A program made the translations under genes and the position numbers. This document shows positions 1 to 5,458 of a stretch of DNA of 5,458 nt, one piece after another. Below the pieces are notes generated by a model that saw only the letters and a list, made by a program, of their open reading frames with translations, was not told the DNA's origin and ran no database searches. Every line of letters starts with the position of its first letter. Positions within the stretch are counted from its first letter, which is position 1. The DNA is from an uncultured Lachnospiraceae bacterium (GTDB lineage Bacteria > Bacillota > Clostridia > Lachnospirales > Lachnospiraceae): contig CAUCOL010000144.1 in NCBI GenBank assembly GCA_958444395.1, positions 1 to 5,458 of the forward strand, in the 5' to 3' direction.

Positions 1-1
1 C

Positions 2-778
2 TTATACACTTAATATTCCTAATATTTCCATATTGTCTCCGCCCAGCTTCTGTCTCATTTTCTTAAGTGCCTTTGTATGAAGCTGCGAAACTCTTGATTC
101 TGAAACATCCAGGATCCGGCTGATCTCTTTTAACGTCATTTCTTCAAAATAATATAAAGCAATTACTTTTTGCTCCTTCTCCGTTAATGTATCAATCGCC
201 TCTGCCAGCATCCGTTTCATTTCCTGACGTTCGATCACCTGTTCCGGCTGTTTAAAAACTGCTTTGTTGCCTGCTTCCGTGCGTACCTCGCTTCCCTGTT
301 CCAGATACTCATCAAGGGATACCAGATTGGCAAGCTGTGTCTGGTTCAGGATTCCCTCCAGTTCTTCACAGGACATCTCCAGATGCTCAGACAGTTCTTC
401 TTTTGTAGCAGGTCTTCCATATTTTGTTTCCAGCTCCTGCATCGCCTGATCCAGTTTTTTCTGTTTCTGGCGCAGTGTTCGCGGGATCCAGTCCATCTTA
501 CGGATCTGGTCCAGGATCGACCCCCGGATACGCAGGCTGGCATATGTCTCAAACTTAACACCTTTGGTCAGTTCAAATTTATCAATCGCATCGATCAATC
601 CAAAAATACCATAACCAACCAGATCATCATATTCCACCGTATACCCGAGATACATGCCCAGTCTGCCTGCTACCAGCTTTACAAGACCGGAATATTCTAT
701 GATGAGCTGCTCTCTCAGCTTTGGATTTTTCGTCTTTGTATACTCTTCCCACAGGGTATTTTTTTCCTTCTCATCCAT
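2..778 (-). CDS. sigD: RNA polymerase sigma-28 factor (SigD/FliA) of flagellar and chemotaxis genes
   Basis: Complete 258-residue sigma-70 family protein, close to the usual length of SigD/FliA (about 240-255). Visible parts: region 2 at about residues 20-93, with the DDLVGYGIFGLIDAIDKF segment (51-68) and the FETYASLRIRGSILDQ segment (76-91); the WIPR motif at 97-100, typical of this subfamily; region 3 at about 101-165, with GRPATKEEL at 121-129; and region 4 at about 190-246, with the helix-turn-helix around LKEISRILDVSESRVSQLH (216-234). No ECF or sporulation-sigma features are seen. Family knowledge: it directs RNA polymerase to late flagellar, flagellin and chemotaxis promoters and is held by the anti-sigma factor FlgM, which is not in this window. 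The ATG at 778 is secure because an in-frame TAG lies two codons upstream and the next methionine is residue 42. It follows orf94 by 27 bases. Being last in a long operon is consistent with a limiting SigD level, as in Bacillus subtilis (inference). Confidence 0.97.
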   Translation of the reverse strand: MDEKEKNTLWEEYTKTKNPKLREQLIIEYSGLVKLVAGRLGMYLGYTVEYDDLVGYGIFGLIDAIDKFELTKGVKFETYASLRIRGSILDQIRKMDWIPRTLRQKQKKLDQAMQELETKYGRPATKEELSEHLEMSCEELEGILNQTQLANLVSLDEYLEQGSEVRTEAGNKAVFKQPEQVIERQEMKRMLAEAIDTLTEKEQKVIALYYFEEMTLKEISRILDVSESRVSQLHTKALKKMRQKLGGDNMEILGILSV

Positions 779-790
779 ACGCTATGATAG

Positions 791-798
791 TCCCTTCT
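791..798 (-). promoter_or_regulatory. Probable ribosome binding site of sigD, with long spacing
   Basis: AGAAGGGA on the minus strand is the only purine-rich candidate upstream of the sigD ATG. It ends 12 bases before the start codon, longer than the 5-7 bases seen for cheA, cheW, cheC and cheD here. The spacing suggests modest initiation, but this is inference. Confidence 0.5.
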
Positions 799-805
799 GT
801 CGGAT

Positions 806-1090
806 TTAGTGCTGTTGATTTTCCTTCTGTGCAGTCTCCGGCTCCTCCTCGTCCGGCTCCTGTGCCTCCTGCGTTTCTTCCTCTTCCTTCTTCTCCTTTG
901 TAAAACGATTGCTGATCATAACCTTTTCTATGATCCTTCTGCCGATGCAGCCGATCAGATAAAAAATGATCAGAACCGCCAATAATAACTCCAGACTATA
1001 GGTAGTATCCATATGCTTCACAATCGAAATAATACACACCACAGCTCCGGCTATTAGTGTTACCACCTTCGGAATATACTCTGTCTTCAT
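806..1090 (-). CDS. Small two-helix membrane protein with acidic tail, function unknown (orf94)
   Basis: 94 residues, not recognised as a named family. Two hydrophobic segments can be seen, at about 6-24 (IPKVVTLIAGAVVCIISIV) and 33-50 (LELLLAVLIIFYLIGCIG), joined by a short polar loop. Residues 51-68 are basic (RRIIEKVMISNRFTKEKK). The tail from 69 to 90 is strongly acidic, 12 of 22 residues being Glu or Asp, with Gln and Pro between. By the positive-inside rule this predicts a membrane hairpin with both ends in the cytoplasm. It lies 44 bases after cheD and 27 before sigD, on the same strand, so it is probably co-transcribed. In the Bacillus subtilis operon sigD follows cheD directly and the small membrane-linked swrB comes after sigD; a functional parallel is speculation and I see no clear similarity. 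The ATG has a weak GGAAAGG ribosome binding site 12 bases upstream. The upstream frame is open back into cheD, which bears on the frameshift idea reported under findings. Confidence 0.75.
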   Translation of the reverse strand: MKTEYIPKVVTLIAGAVVCIISIVKHMDTTYSLELLLAVLIIFYLIGCIGRRIIEKVMISNRFTKEKKEEEETQEAQEPDEEEPETAQKENQQH

Positions 1091-1102
1091 ATAGCAACCA
1101 TG

Positions 1103-1109
1103 CCTTTCC
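1103..1109 (-). promoter_or_regulatory. Weak candidate ribosome binding site of orf94
   Basis: GGAAAGG on the minus strand ends 12 bases upstream of the orf94 ATG. It is the best Shine-Dalgarno-like match in the cheD-orf94 gap but is poorly placed. It also lies one base before another ATG (1099-1101) that opens a four-codon frame. Confidence 0.35.
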
Positions 1110-1134
1110 GGCGAACGACCTGACAGATCTTGTA

Positions 1135-1623
1135 TCAGATCACCTTTTTTTCTTTTCCAACCGATTTGATCAGAAATTTTCCATTTTCCGGATAGAACTC
1201 TACGGTCCGCCCGTAGTTTTCTCCTGTATCCTCTGCCAGAATACGGATATTTAATTTTCCCAGCTTCTTTTTTACTGCTTCTACATTTCTCTGTCCGACC
1301 CGGAGCATTTCATTATTCGTACTAAAGTTAAACATCTGGGCACCACCGGCGATCTTTGCCGTCAACGCAGTTGTCTTTGCACCTGCTTTTGCCATCTGAT
1401 CGAGCAGGGCATCAATTCCTGTATCGGCAAACTTGGCTTTATTCTGGTTCTGCCGCACCATCGTGCTGTCAGGCAGCATCACATGTACCATACCGGCAAT
1501 CTGTGTCGATTTATCATACAATACAACACCGACACAGGAACCCAGTCCTAATGTTGTTATCGCATCAGGGGCACGACAGATATTCAGATCTGCCATGCCG
1601 ACCTTAATCATCTTTCCATCCAT
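1135..1623 (-). CDS. cheD: Chemoreceptor glutamine deamidase CheD
   Basis: CheD deamidates specific glutamines of methyl-accepting chemotaxis proteins and, in Bacillus-type systems, binds and stimulates CheC. Numbered from the chosen start (162 residues, normal family length), the Cys-His-Thr catalytic set is intact: T24 in TTLGLGSCVGV, C30 in the same motif, and H47 in GMVHVMLP. The T-to-C spacing of 6 and C-to-H spacing of 17 match Thermotoga maritima CheD (T21, C27, H44). The conserved KIAGGAQMF (90-98) and a late GRTVEFYP segment are also present. The frame can be extended to a GTG at 1632, but that GTG lies inside AAGGTGG, which is well placed as ribosome binding site for the ATG at 1623; I therefore chose the ATG. 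The gene starts 10 bases after the cheC stop, whose TAA overlaps this site, suggesting translational coupling. The C-terminus is lysine-rich (VGKEKKVI) and its codons contain an A AAA AAG heptamer just before the TGA. Confidence 0.96.
   Translation of the reverse strand: MDGKMIKVGMADLNICRAPDAITTLGLGSCVGVVLYDKSTQIAGMVHVMLPDSTMVRQNQNKAKFADTGIDALLDQMAKAGAKTTALTAKIAGGAQMFNFSTNNEMLRVGQRNVEAVKKKLGKLNIRILAEDTGENYGRTVEFYPENGKFLIKSVGKEKKVI
1144..1150 (-). other. Possible -1 ribosomal frameshift heptamer at the end of cheD
   Basis: On the minus strand the cheD codons read GAA AAA AAG GTG ATC TGA, giving the heptamer A AAA AAG in the phase needed for tandem -1 slippage, the same heptamer used in Escherichia coli dnaX. 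A -1 shift enters the orf94 frame, which stays open for 18 codons up to the orf94 ATG. Stimulating elements are weak: a 5-bp stem (1137-1141 with 1126-1130, six-base loop) begins only two bases after the heptamer, and no strong Shine-Dalgarno lies upstream. This is a candidate only; lysine-rich tails make such heptamers by chance. Confidence 0.3.
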
Positions 1624-1628
1624 ACTGA

Positions 1629-1635
1629 CCACCTT
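1629..1635 (-). promoter_or_regulatory. Ribosome binding site deciding the cheD start
   Basis: AAGGTGG on the minus strand differs from AAGGAGG at one position and sits 5 bases before the ATG at 1623. It overlaps the cheC TAA (1634-1636) and contains the competing upstream GTG, arguing against that GTG as start. Confidence 0.8.
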
Positions 1636-2233
1636 ATATACCCAATGACGACATGATACGTGTGTAAGACTCCATCGTAGGAATCAATATGAAGTAACCG
1701 CTGATGTCGACATCCAGGTCTGCGAACTGCGATTCGATCAGTAAGGCCTTATCTCCCAGCTTTCCAAATTCAATTGCCGGAACACTTAAGATAGCTCCTG
1801 CCATGTCCACTGCAAGATATGGAACAGACTGGATAATGTTTAATCCTGTCAGACCGGATATCGAAGAAAGATACGCTCCGGCTATAATATTTCCAATCTC
1901 ACTGAGTGCTGAGTTTTCCAGGGAACTGAAATCGTCCCCCGGTTCCTGCTGCAGCAGCATGGAAACAAGCTTTTTGGCGGCATTTAATTCCAGCATAAAC
2001 ATCATAGAACCTTCAATGTCACCTTCCAGACTCAGCATGATGCCGGCTACCAGCGTTTCCTCTCCACCGACGATCTCTGCAAGGCTCTGAAAATCCAACA
2101 GCTCTACCTTAGGAACGTGCATGTCTATCTTTGTATTCAACATCTGGGACAATGCCGTTGTTGCATTGCCCGCTCCAATGTTACCGACCTCCGTCAGTAC
2201 ATCGTATTCCATTGTATTTAATTCCTGATCCAT
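1634..2233 (-). CDS. cheC: CheY-P phosphatase CheC with two active sites
   Basis: CheC dephosphorylates CheY-P and pairs with CheD in adaptation. From the chosen start the protein has 199 residues, a normal length, and shows the internal two-fold repeat of the family. Both copies of the [D/S]-x3-E-x2-N-x22-P phosphatase signature are intact: D11, E15, N18 and P41 in the first, and S108, E112, N115 and P138 in the second. The motifs read DVLTEVGNIGAGNA and SALSEIGNIIAGAY. Two active halves separate it from CheX and from single-site relatives, and there is no FliY-type C-terminal domain. The frame extends four codons further to a GTG at 2245, but GAGGG at 2239-2243 lies five bases from the ATG at 2233, so I chose the ATG. 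An ATG at residue 8 of this form is a less likely alternative. The gene lies 61 bases after cheW, the largest gap in the window, and just before its partner cheD. Confidence 0.96.
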   Translation of the reverse strand: MDQELNTMEYDVLTEVGNIGAGNATTALSQMLNTKIDMHVPKVELLDFQSLAEIVGGEETLVAGIMLSLEGDIEGSMMFMLELNAAKKLVSMLLQQEPGDDFSSLENSALSEIGNIIAGAYLSSISGLTGLNIIQSVPYLAVDMAGAILSVPAIEFGKLGDKALLIESQFADLDVDISGYFILIPTMESYTRIMSSLGI

Positions 2234-2238
2234 CGTAA

Positions 2239-2243
2239 CCCTC
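2239..2243 (-). promoter_or_regulatory. Ribosome binding site deciding the cheC start
   Basis: GAGGG on the minus strand is separated by 5 bases (TTACG) from the ATG at 2233. The longer frame's GTG at 2243-2245 overlaps this site and has no comparable sequence at the right distance upstream. Confidence 0.7.
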
Positions 2244-2294
2244 ACTTCTATGCGTTCATCCTGCGTGCCTGTAACAGCTGCTGGCAGAATCTGC

Positions 2295-2774
2295 TTACAT
2301 AGCCTCTTTATCTACGATTACATTTGCAATATTTAACAGAGAGATCAGTCCATCCTCCTGCTTGCCGATACCACTCAGATACTGGCTCTTAAAGTCTGCC
2401 GCATCTGCCGCAGCCGGCTTTTCGATAGAATCCTCGTATAATGTAACAACCTCTTTTACCTCATCAACGATGATTCCGATCGCATGCTGTGCTTCCAGCT
2501 TGATAATGATGATACGTGTACTTCCGGTAAACACATCATCCTCCAGCTGAAACTTTCTGCGCATACTCATAACCGGGATGATCTCACCACGCAGGTTGAT
2601 CACTCCGACAAAATATGGCTGTGCCTTTGGTACACGGGTAATTCTCTGCATACGTACGATATTGTCTACATACTGTATGTCAATTCCATACTGTTCGTCT
2701 CCCAGACGAATCACAATATACTGTTTTCCTTCGCCGACCGTTTCCACGTCCTGCGCATTTGTCATTTCTTCCAT
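2295..2774 (-). CDS. cheW: Chemotaxis coupling protein CheW
   Basis: CheW is the cytoplasmic adaptor that joins CheA, through its P5 domain, to chemoreceptor tips in the signalling array. The 159-residue protein is a single CheW-like (SH3-like) domain from about residue 16 to 155, after a short acidic N-terminal extension. Visible hallmarks are QYIVIRLGDEQYGIDI (18-33), the NLRGEIIPVMSMRRKF block (60-75) with the conserved arginine at 62, and IGIIVDEVKEVV (99-110). No response-regulator domain follows, which separates it from CheV. The first ATG is chosen because AGGGGG lies seven bases upstream; a second ATG three codons later has no good site. It starts 11 bases after the cheA stop. The same fold is present as the P5 domain of the neighbouring CheA, including a matching NLRGTVIPL block. 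Confidence 0.97.
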   Translation of the reverse strand: MEEMTNAQDVETVGEGKQYIVIRLGDEQYGIDIQYVDNIVRMQRITRVPKAQPYFVGVINLRGEIIPVMSMRRKFQLEDDVFTGSTRIIIIKLEAQHAIGIIVDEVKEVVTLYEDSIEKPAAADAADFKSQYLSGIGKQEDGLISLLNIANVIVDKEAM

Positions 2775-2781
2775 GCTGATA

Positions 2782-2787
2782 CCCCCT
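2782..2787 (-). promoter_or_regulatory. Ribosome binding site of cheW overlapping the cheA stop
   Basis: AGGGGG on the minus strand, followed by T, is one mismatch from AGGAGGT and lies 7 bases before the cheW ATG. It overlaps the cheA TAG (2786-2788), so terminating cheA ribosomes would pass directly over it. Confidence 0.75.
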
Positions 2788-4861
2788 ATACCAATGTATT
2801 TACTTCCAGAATCAGTGCTACTTCACCATCACCCAGGATTGTTGCACCACCGATGATCTTACTGCAGTTGATGTAATTTCCGATTGACTTGATAACAATC
2901 TCCTGCTGACCGATCAGATTATCTACTACAAGACCTGCCTGCTTATCGCCTTTCTTAACGATAACTACTGTCAGACTTTCCGGTTCTTCCTCTTTTGTCT
3001 CAACATCCAGGATCTGATCCAGACGGATTAGCGGAATGACCGTACCACGCAGATTGATCACTTCTTTTGTCTGTACATGCTTGATATCCCCGATTGGAAT
3101 ATCTTCAATCGTCTGAATGCTTCCCAGTGGGATCGCATATTTCTCAGAACCCAGTTCAACCATCAGAGCCTGTATGATCGCCAATGTCAATGGCAAACGG
3201 ATAATAAAGCTGCTTCCTTCACCCAGAACGGATTTACACTCAATGCTGCCACCCAAACCTTCAATCTTAGTCTTAACAACATCCAGACCTACCCCTCGTC
3301 CGGATACATCCGTAATCTTCTCAGCGGTAGAAAAGCTTGGCCTAAATAACAGGTCAATCACTTCTTTATCCGTCATTGTCTCTGCCTGCTCCGGTGTGAT
3401 CGTGCCTTTTTCAATTGCTTTATTACGTACCTTTTCAATATTGATTCCGCCACCATCATCACGGACTTCAATATTTACGTTATTTCCATCCTGATATGCA
3501 TCCAGATAGATATTTCCAACTTCCGGTTTGCCCAGAGCAACACGCTCCTCATTGCTCTCCAGACCATGATCGGCTGCATTTCGAAGCAGATGCTGCAGTG
3601 GATCACCGATCTCATCGATCACGGTACGATCCAGCTCTGTCTCCTCACCTGTCATATGCAGTTCCATCTTCTTGCCAAGCTTTTTATTCAGGTCACGGAT
3701 CATACGTGGGAAACGGCTGAATACACTTTCAATCGGAACCATTCGTACTTTCATGACGGATTCATGCAGATTTGTCGTAACGCTCTCCAGATATTCGATC
3801 TGTTCATTAAAGCTGCTGTTATTTCTTGTGTCATTATCACTGGAACTGATTGACACAAGACCGTTTTTGGCAATGATCAGCTCGCTGACAAGGTTCATCA
3901 GTACATCCAGTTTCTCAATATCGACACGAACGGTACGACCAACCGCTGCTTTCTTCGTCAGCGTTTTGCTGCCTGCTTTCTTGGCAGGTGCCTTTGTATC
4001 CTGCTTTTTCTCTTCTTTTTTCTCCACCCTTGCAGCTGCCGGTTCTTCTTTTTTCTCTTCCTGGGTATGACCGGATACATCATATACACCGATCACAGCT
4101 TCCCGGATCTCGGATACATTTTCGATCGCAGCTTTTACCTCTTCTAAGGTATGCTTGGTAAAGAAGATCAGGCTAAAGTCCATCTCAAACTTCTCGTCCT
4201 CAATATCCTGTACGCTTGGTACCGATTTGATCACTTCACCCATATCCTCCAGTGTCTTAAACACAAGGAAAGCACGGGCTGCCTTCAGGATACAGGTTTC
4301 CTGAAGATATACCGTAATGCCGAAAATGTTTTCATTCTCCGCTTTTGCCTTTTCATATGTATTGATCTCATAATCCGATACCTGGATTGCATCATATTTG
4401 GCTGCCGTCTCTGTTGACACCGTCTCCGGCACAGGCTGTGCTGCCGGTTTTTCCTGTGGCTCTGCCTGCTTTCCGGTCGCCTGGGCTGCGATACCATTCA
4501 GCGTATTAATGATATCTTCGTTTTCTTCGGTTCCCTCATCCGCTGTCTCCTGGATATTCTCAAGATATCCCTCCAGCGCATCCAAACCACGGAATAAAAC
4601 ATCGACCAGTTCCGGCTTTACTTTCATATTACCGCTTCGGATCTCCTGGAATACGTTCTCCATGTCGTGCGTCAGACGCTGCATTCTCTTGTATCCCATC
4701 GTTCCTGCCATACCTTTCAAGGAATGAGCAGCACGAAAGATCTCATTGATCGTATCACTGTTTTCCGGTTCTTTCTCCAGCACCATCAGCTCATCGCTTA
4801 AGGTCTGTAAATGTTCTTTTGTTTCATCGATAAAAATTTCAAGGTATTGACTTACATCCAT
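2786..4861 (-). CDS. cheA: Chemotaxis sensor histidine kinase CheA
   Basis: CheA autophosphorylates under receptor control and passes phosphate to CheY and CheB. From the chosen start it has 691 residues with the classical five domains. P1 (about 1-125) carries the phosphorylated histidine H46 in AAHSLKG. P2 (about 178-262) is the single CheY/CheB docking domain. A charged Lys/Glu/Ala linker spans 263-308. P3 dimerisation is at about 309-372. P4 kinase is at about 373-556, with the N box HLLRNAADHG (424-433), G1 box DDGGG (468-472), F box FRPSFST (506-512) and G2 box GRGVGL (521-526). P5, the CheW-like receptor coupling domain, is at about 557-691, with NLRGTVIPL at 603-611. All kinase boxes look intact. 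The frame can be extended 11 residues to an ATG at 4894 inside cheB, but those residues are not CheA-like. MDVSQYLEIFIDE is a typical P1 beginning, and GGGGGTG lies seven bases upstream of its ATG. Only one base separates it from the cheB stop, implying translational coupling. Confidence 0.98.
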   Translation of the reverse strand: MDVSQYLEIFIDETKEHLQTLSDELMVLEKEPENSDTINEIFRAAHSLKGMAGTMGYKRMQRLTHDMENVFQEIRSGNMKVKPELVDVLFRGLDALEGYLENIQETADEGTEENEDIINTLNGIAAQATGKQAEPQEKPAAQPVPETVSTETAAKYDAIQVSDYEINTYEKAKAENENIFGITVYLQETCILKAARAFLVFKTLEDMGEVIKSVPSVQDIEDEKFEMDFSLIFFTKHTLEEVKAAIENVSEIREAVIGVYDVSGHTQEEKKEEPAAARVEKKEEKKQDTKAPAKKAGSKTLTKKAAVGRTVRVDIEKLDVLMNLVSELIIAKNGLVSISSSDNDTRNNSSFNEQIEYLESVTTNLHESVMKVRMVPIESVFSRFPRMIRDLNKKLGKKMELHMTGEETELDRTVIDEIGDPLQHLLRNAADHGLESNEERVALGKPEVGNIYLDAYQDGNNVNIEVRDDGGGINIEKVRNKAIEKGTITPEQAETMTDKEVIDLLFRPSFSTAEKITDVSGRGVGLDVVKTKIEGLGGSIECKSVLGEGSSFIIRLPLTLAIIQALMVELGSEKYAIPLGSIQTIEDIPIGDIKHVQTKEVINLRGTVIPLIRLDQILDVETKEEEPESLTVVIVKKGDKQAGLVVDNLIGQQEIVIKSIGNYINCSKIIGGATILGDGEVALILEVNTLV

Positions 4862-4862
4862 G

Positions 4863-5458
4863 TTATAGCACCCCCACATGCTTCGTGATCGCATCAGCGA
4901 TGTTTTTCAGTTCATGTACTTCATCTACTGCGCCTGTATCCGCAATTGCCTTTGGCATGCCATAGACTGTACTTGTCTGCTCATCCTGTGCAATGACATA
5001 AATTTTGTTGGTTTTTTCGAGTTGCAAAATTCCTTTTGTGCCATCGGCTCCCATACCGGTCATTATGACACAGATTATCTCGTCATAACCACTGTTTAAC
5101 AGGGATTCGTACATGATGTCCGCACAGGGCATCAGGCCATTCCGGGCAGTTTCTACCCGCACCGACAGCGTGTGTTCTGATTTATTTTTTTCAAGTAAGC
5201 GCATCTGGGAACCGCCTTTGGCAATATAGACCGTTCCCTTTCGAATCACTTCACCATCCTGCGCCTCCTTGACATGAATCCTGCTCAATTCATCCAGACG
5301 CGTACTCAGAGAAGCCGTAAAACCCGCCGGCATATGCTGTACCAGTAAGACCGGTGCATTCAGATTCTCCGGAAGAAACGGAATCACATATTGTAAAGCC
5401 TTTGGACCACCGGTAGAACACGCTAACGCTACCAGTTTCTTTTTCTCTTTTCCCAATG
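4863..5458 (-). CDS. cheB: Chemotaxis protein-glutamate methylesterase CheB, C-terminal catalytic domain (5' part outside window)
   Basis: CheB removes methyl groups from receptor glutamates and may also deamidate receptor glutamines; phosphorylation of its N-terminal receiver domain by CheA activates it. About 198 residues are in the window, covering essentially the whole methylesterase domain. The Ser-His-Asp triad is visible in ACSTGGP (serine near residue 14 of the visible part), LVQHMPAGFT (histidine near 41) and TGMGADG (aspartate near 138); spacings of 27 and 97 are close to those of Salmonella CheB (S164, H190, D286). Full-length CheB is about 350 residues and the frame is open at the window edge, so the receiver domain probably lies beyond it. 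A TTG at 5454-5456 could start a receiver-less form, but the lysine-rich GKEKKK just after it looks like the usual interdomain linker. The stop TAA is one base before the cheA ATG. Confidence 0.96.
   Translation of the reverse strand, partial: LGKEKKKLVALACSTGGPKALQYVIPFLPENLNAPVLLVQHMPAGFTASLSTRLDELSRIHVKEAQDGEVIRKGTVYIAKGGSQMRLLEKNKSEHTLSVRVETARNGLMPCADIMYESLLNSGYDEIICVIMTGMGADGTKGILQLEKTNKIYVIAQDEQTSTVYGMPKAIADTGAVDEVHELKNIADAITKHVGVL
4869..4875 (-). promoter_or_regulatory. Ribosome binding site deciding the cheA start
   Basis: GGGGGTG on the minus strand is one mismatch from GGAGGTG and ends 7 bases before the ATG at 4861. It lies within the last codons of cheB (V-G-V), so cheB translation runs through it. 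This supports the start at 4861 over the longer frame from 4894. Confidence 0.75.

Noticed and set aside
383..787. Plus-strand open frame of 134 codons opposite sigD.
   Set aside because: It lies antisense to a well-conserved gene, has low-complexity and atypical composition, and no recognisable family; it is a shadow frame.
1131..1165. Possible SigA-type promoter near the cheD end (TTGGAA followed about 18 bases later by GATACA).
   Set aside because: The -10 match is poor and the sequence is fully explained by cheD coding; too weak to call.
1421..1441. SigD-like promoter on the minus strand: TAAA (1441-1438) and GCCGATAC (1428-1421) inside cheD.
   Set aside because: The two boxes are only 9 bases apart, whereas sigma-28 promoters need about 15. 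The bases encode well-fitting CheD residues (NKAKFADT), so the match is probably coincidental.
1704..2090. Plus-strand open frame of 128 codons opposite cheC.
   Set aside because: Antisense to a gene with both active-site motifs intact, with no family features of its own.
2246..2294. Short inverted repeat (GCAG/CTGC) in the cheW-cheC gap as a terminator or processing hairpin.
   Set aside because: The stem is only four base pairs with a three-base loop and no T tract; cheC has the same direction and belongs to the same unit.
3672..4070. Plus-strand open frame of 132 codons opposite cheA.
   Set aside because: It is antisense to the conserved P3/P4 region and linker; its Ser/Phe-rich product looks like reverse-strand translation of Lys/Glu codons.
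5454..5456. TTG as a start codon for a receiver-less CheB.
   Set aside because: The frame stays open to the window edge, CheB normally has an N-terminal receiver domain, and no upstream sequence is available to judge a ribosome binding site.

Overview
The window is one tightly packed stretch of a flagellar/chemotaxis operon, read entirely on the minus strand. In transcription order (high to low coordinate) it holds the 3' part of cheB, complete cheA, cheW, cheC and cheD, a small unassigned membrane-protein gene (here orf94), and a complete sigD/fliA (sigma-28) whose stop codon sits at the window edge. No intergenic gap exceeds about 61 bases, so no stretch is left unexplained. I see no RNA gene, mobile element, CRISPR array, terminator or convincing promoter.

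The source is a motile Gram-positive of the Bacillota, most likely a clostridium near the Lachnospiraceae. This is inferred from four points: the CheC/CheD adaptation proteins with no CheZ, the order cheB-cheA-cheW-cheC-cheD-...-sigD known from the Bacillus subtilis fla/che operon, moderate GC, and the style of the CheA and SigD proteins. The family-level guess rests on overall resemblance, not on a search.

The genes form one signalling unit. CheW couples CheA to chemoreceptors. CheA phosphorylates CheY (through its P2 domain) and CheB. CheB demethylates receptors. CheD deamidates receptor glutamines, and CheC, with two intact phosphatase sites, removes phosphate from CheY-P and is bound by CheD. 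SigD, last in the operon, would direct RNA polymerase to late flagellar genes. Key catalytic residues are present in every recognised protein.

Translation signals are informative. For cheA, cheC and cheD the longest open frame begins upstream of the likely true start; a Shine-Dalgarno sequence at or beside the preceding stop codon favours an internal ATG. orf94 and sigD have weaker or more distant Shine-Dalgarno sequences. The most unusual feature is at the cheD/orf94 junction. An A AAA AAG heptamer lies in the correct phase just before the cheD stop, and the -1 frame stays open into orf94, so a CheD-membrane-protein fusion by frameshifting is formally possible. It could also be chance.
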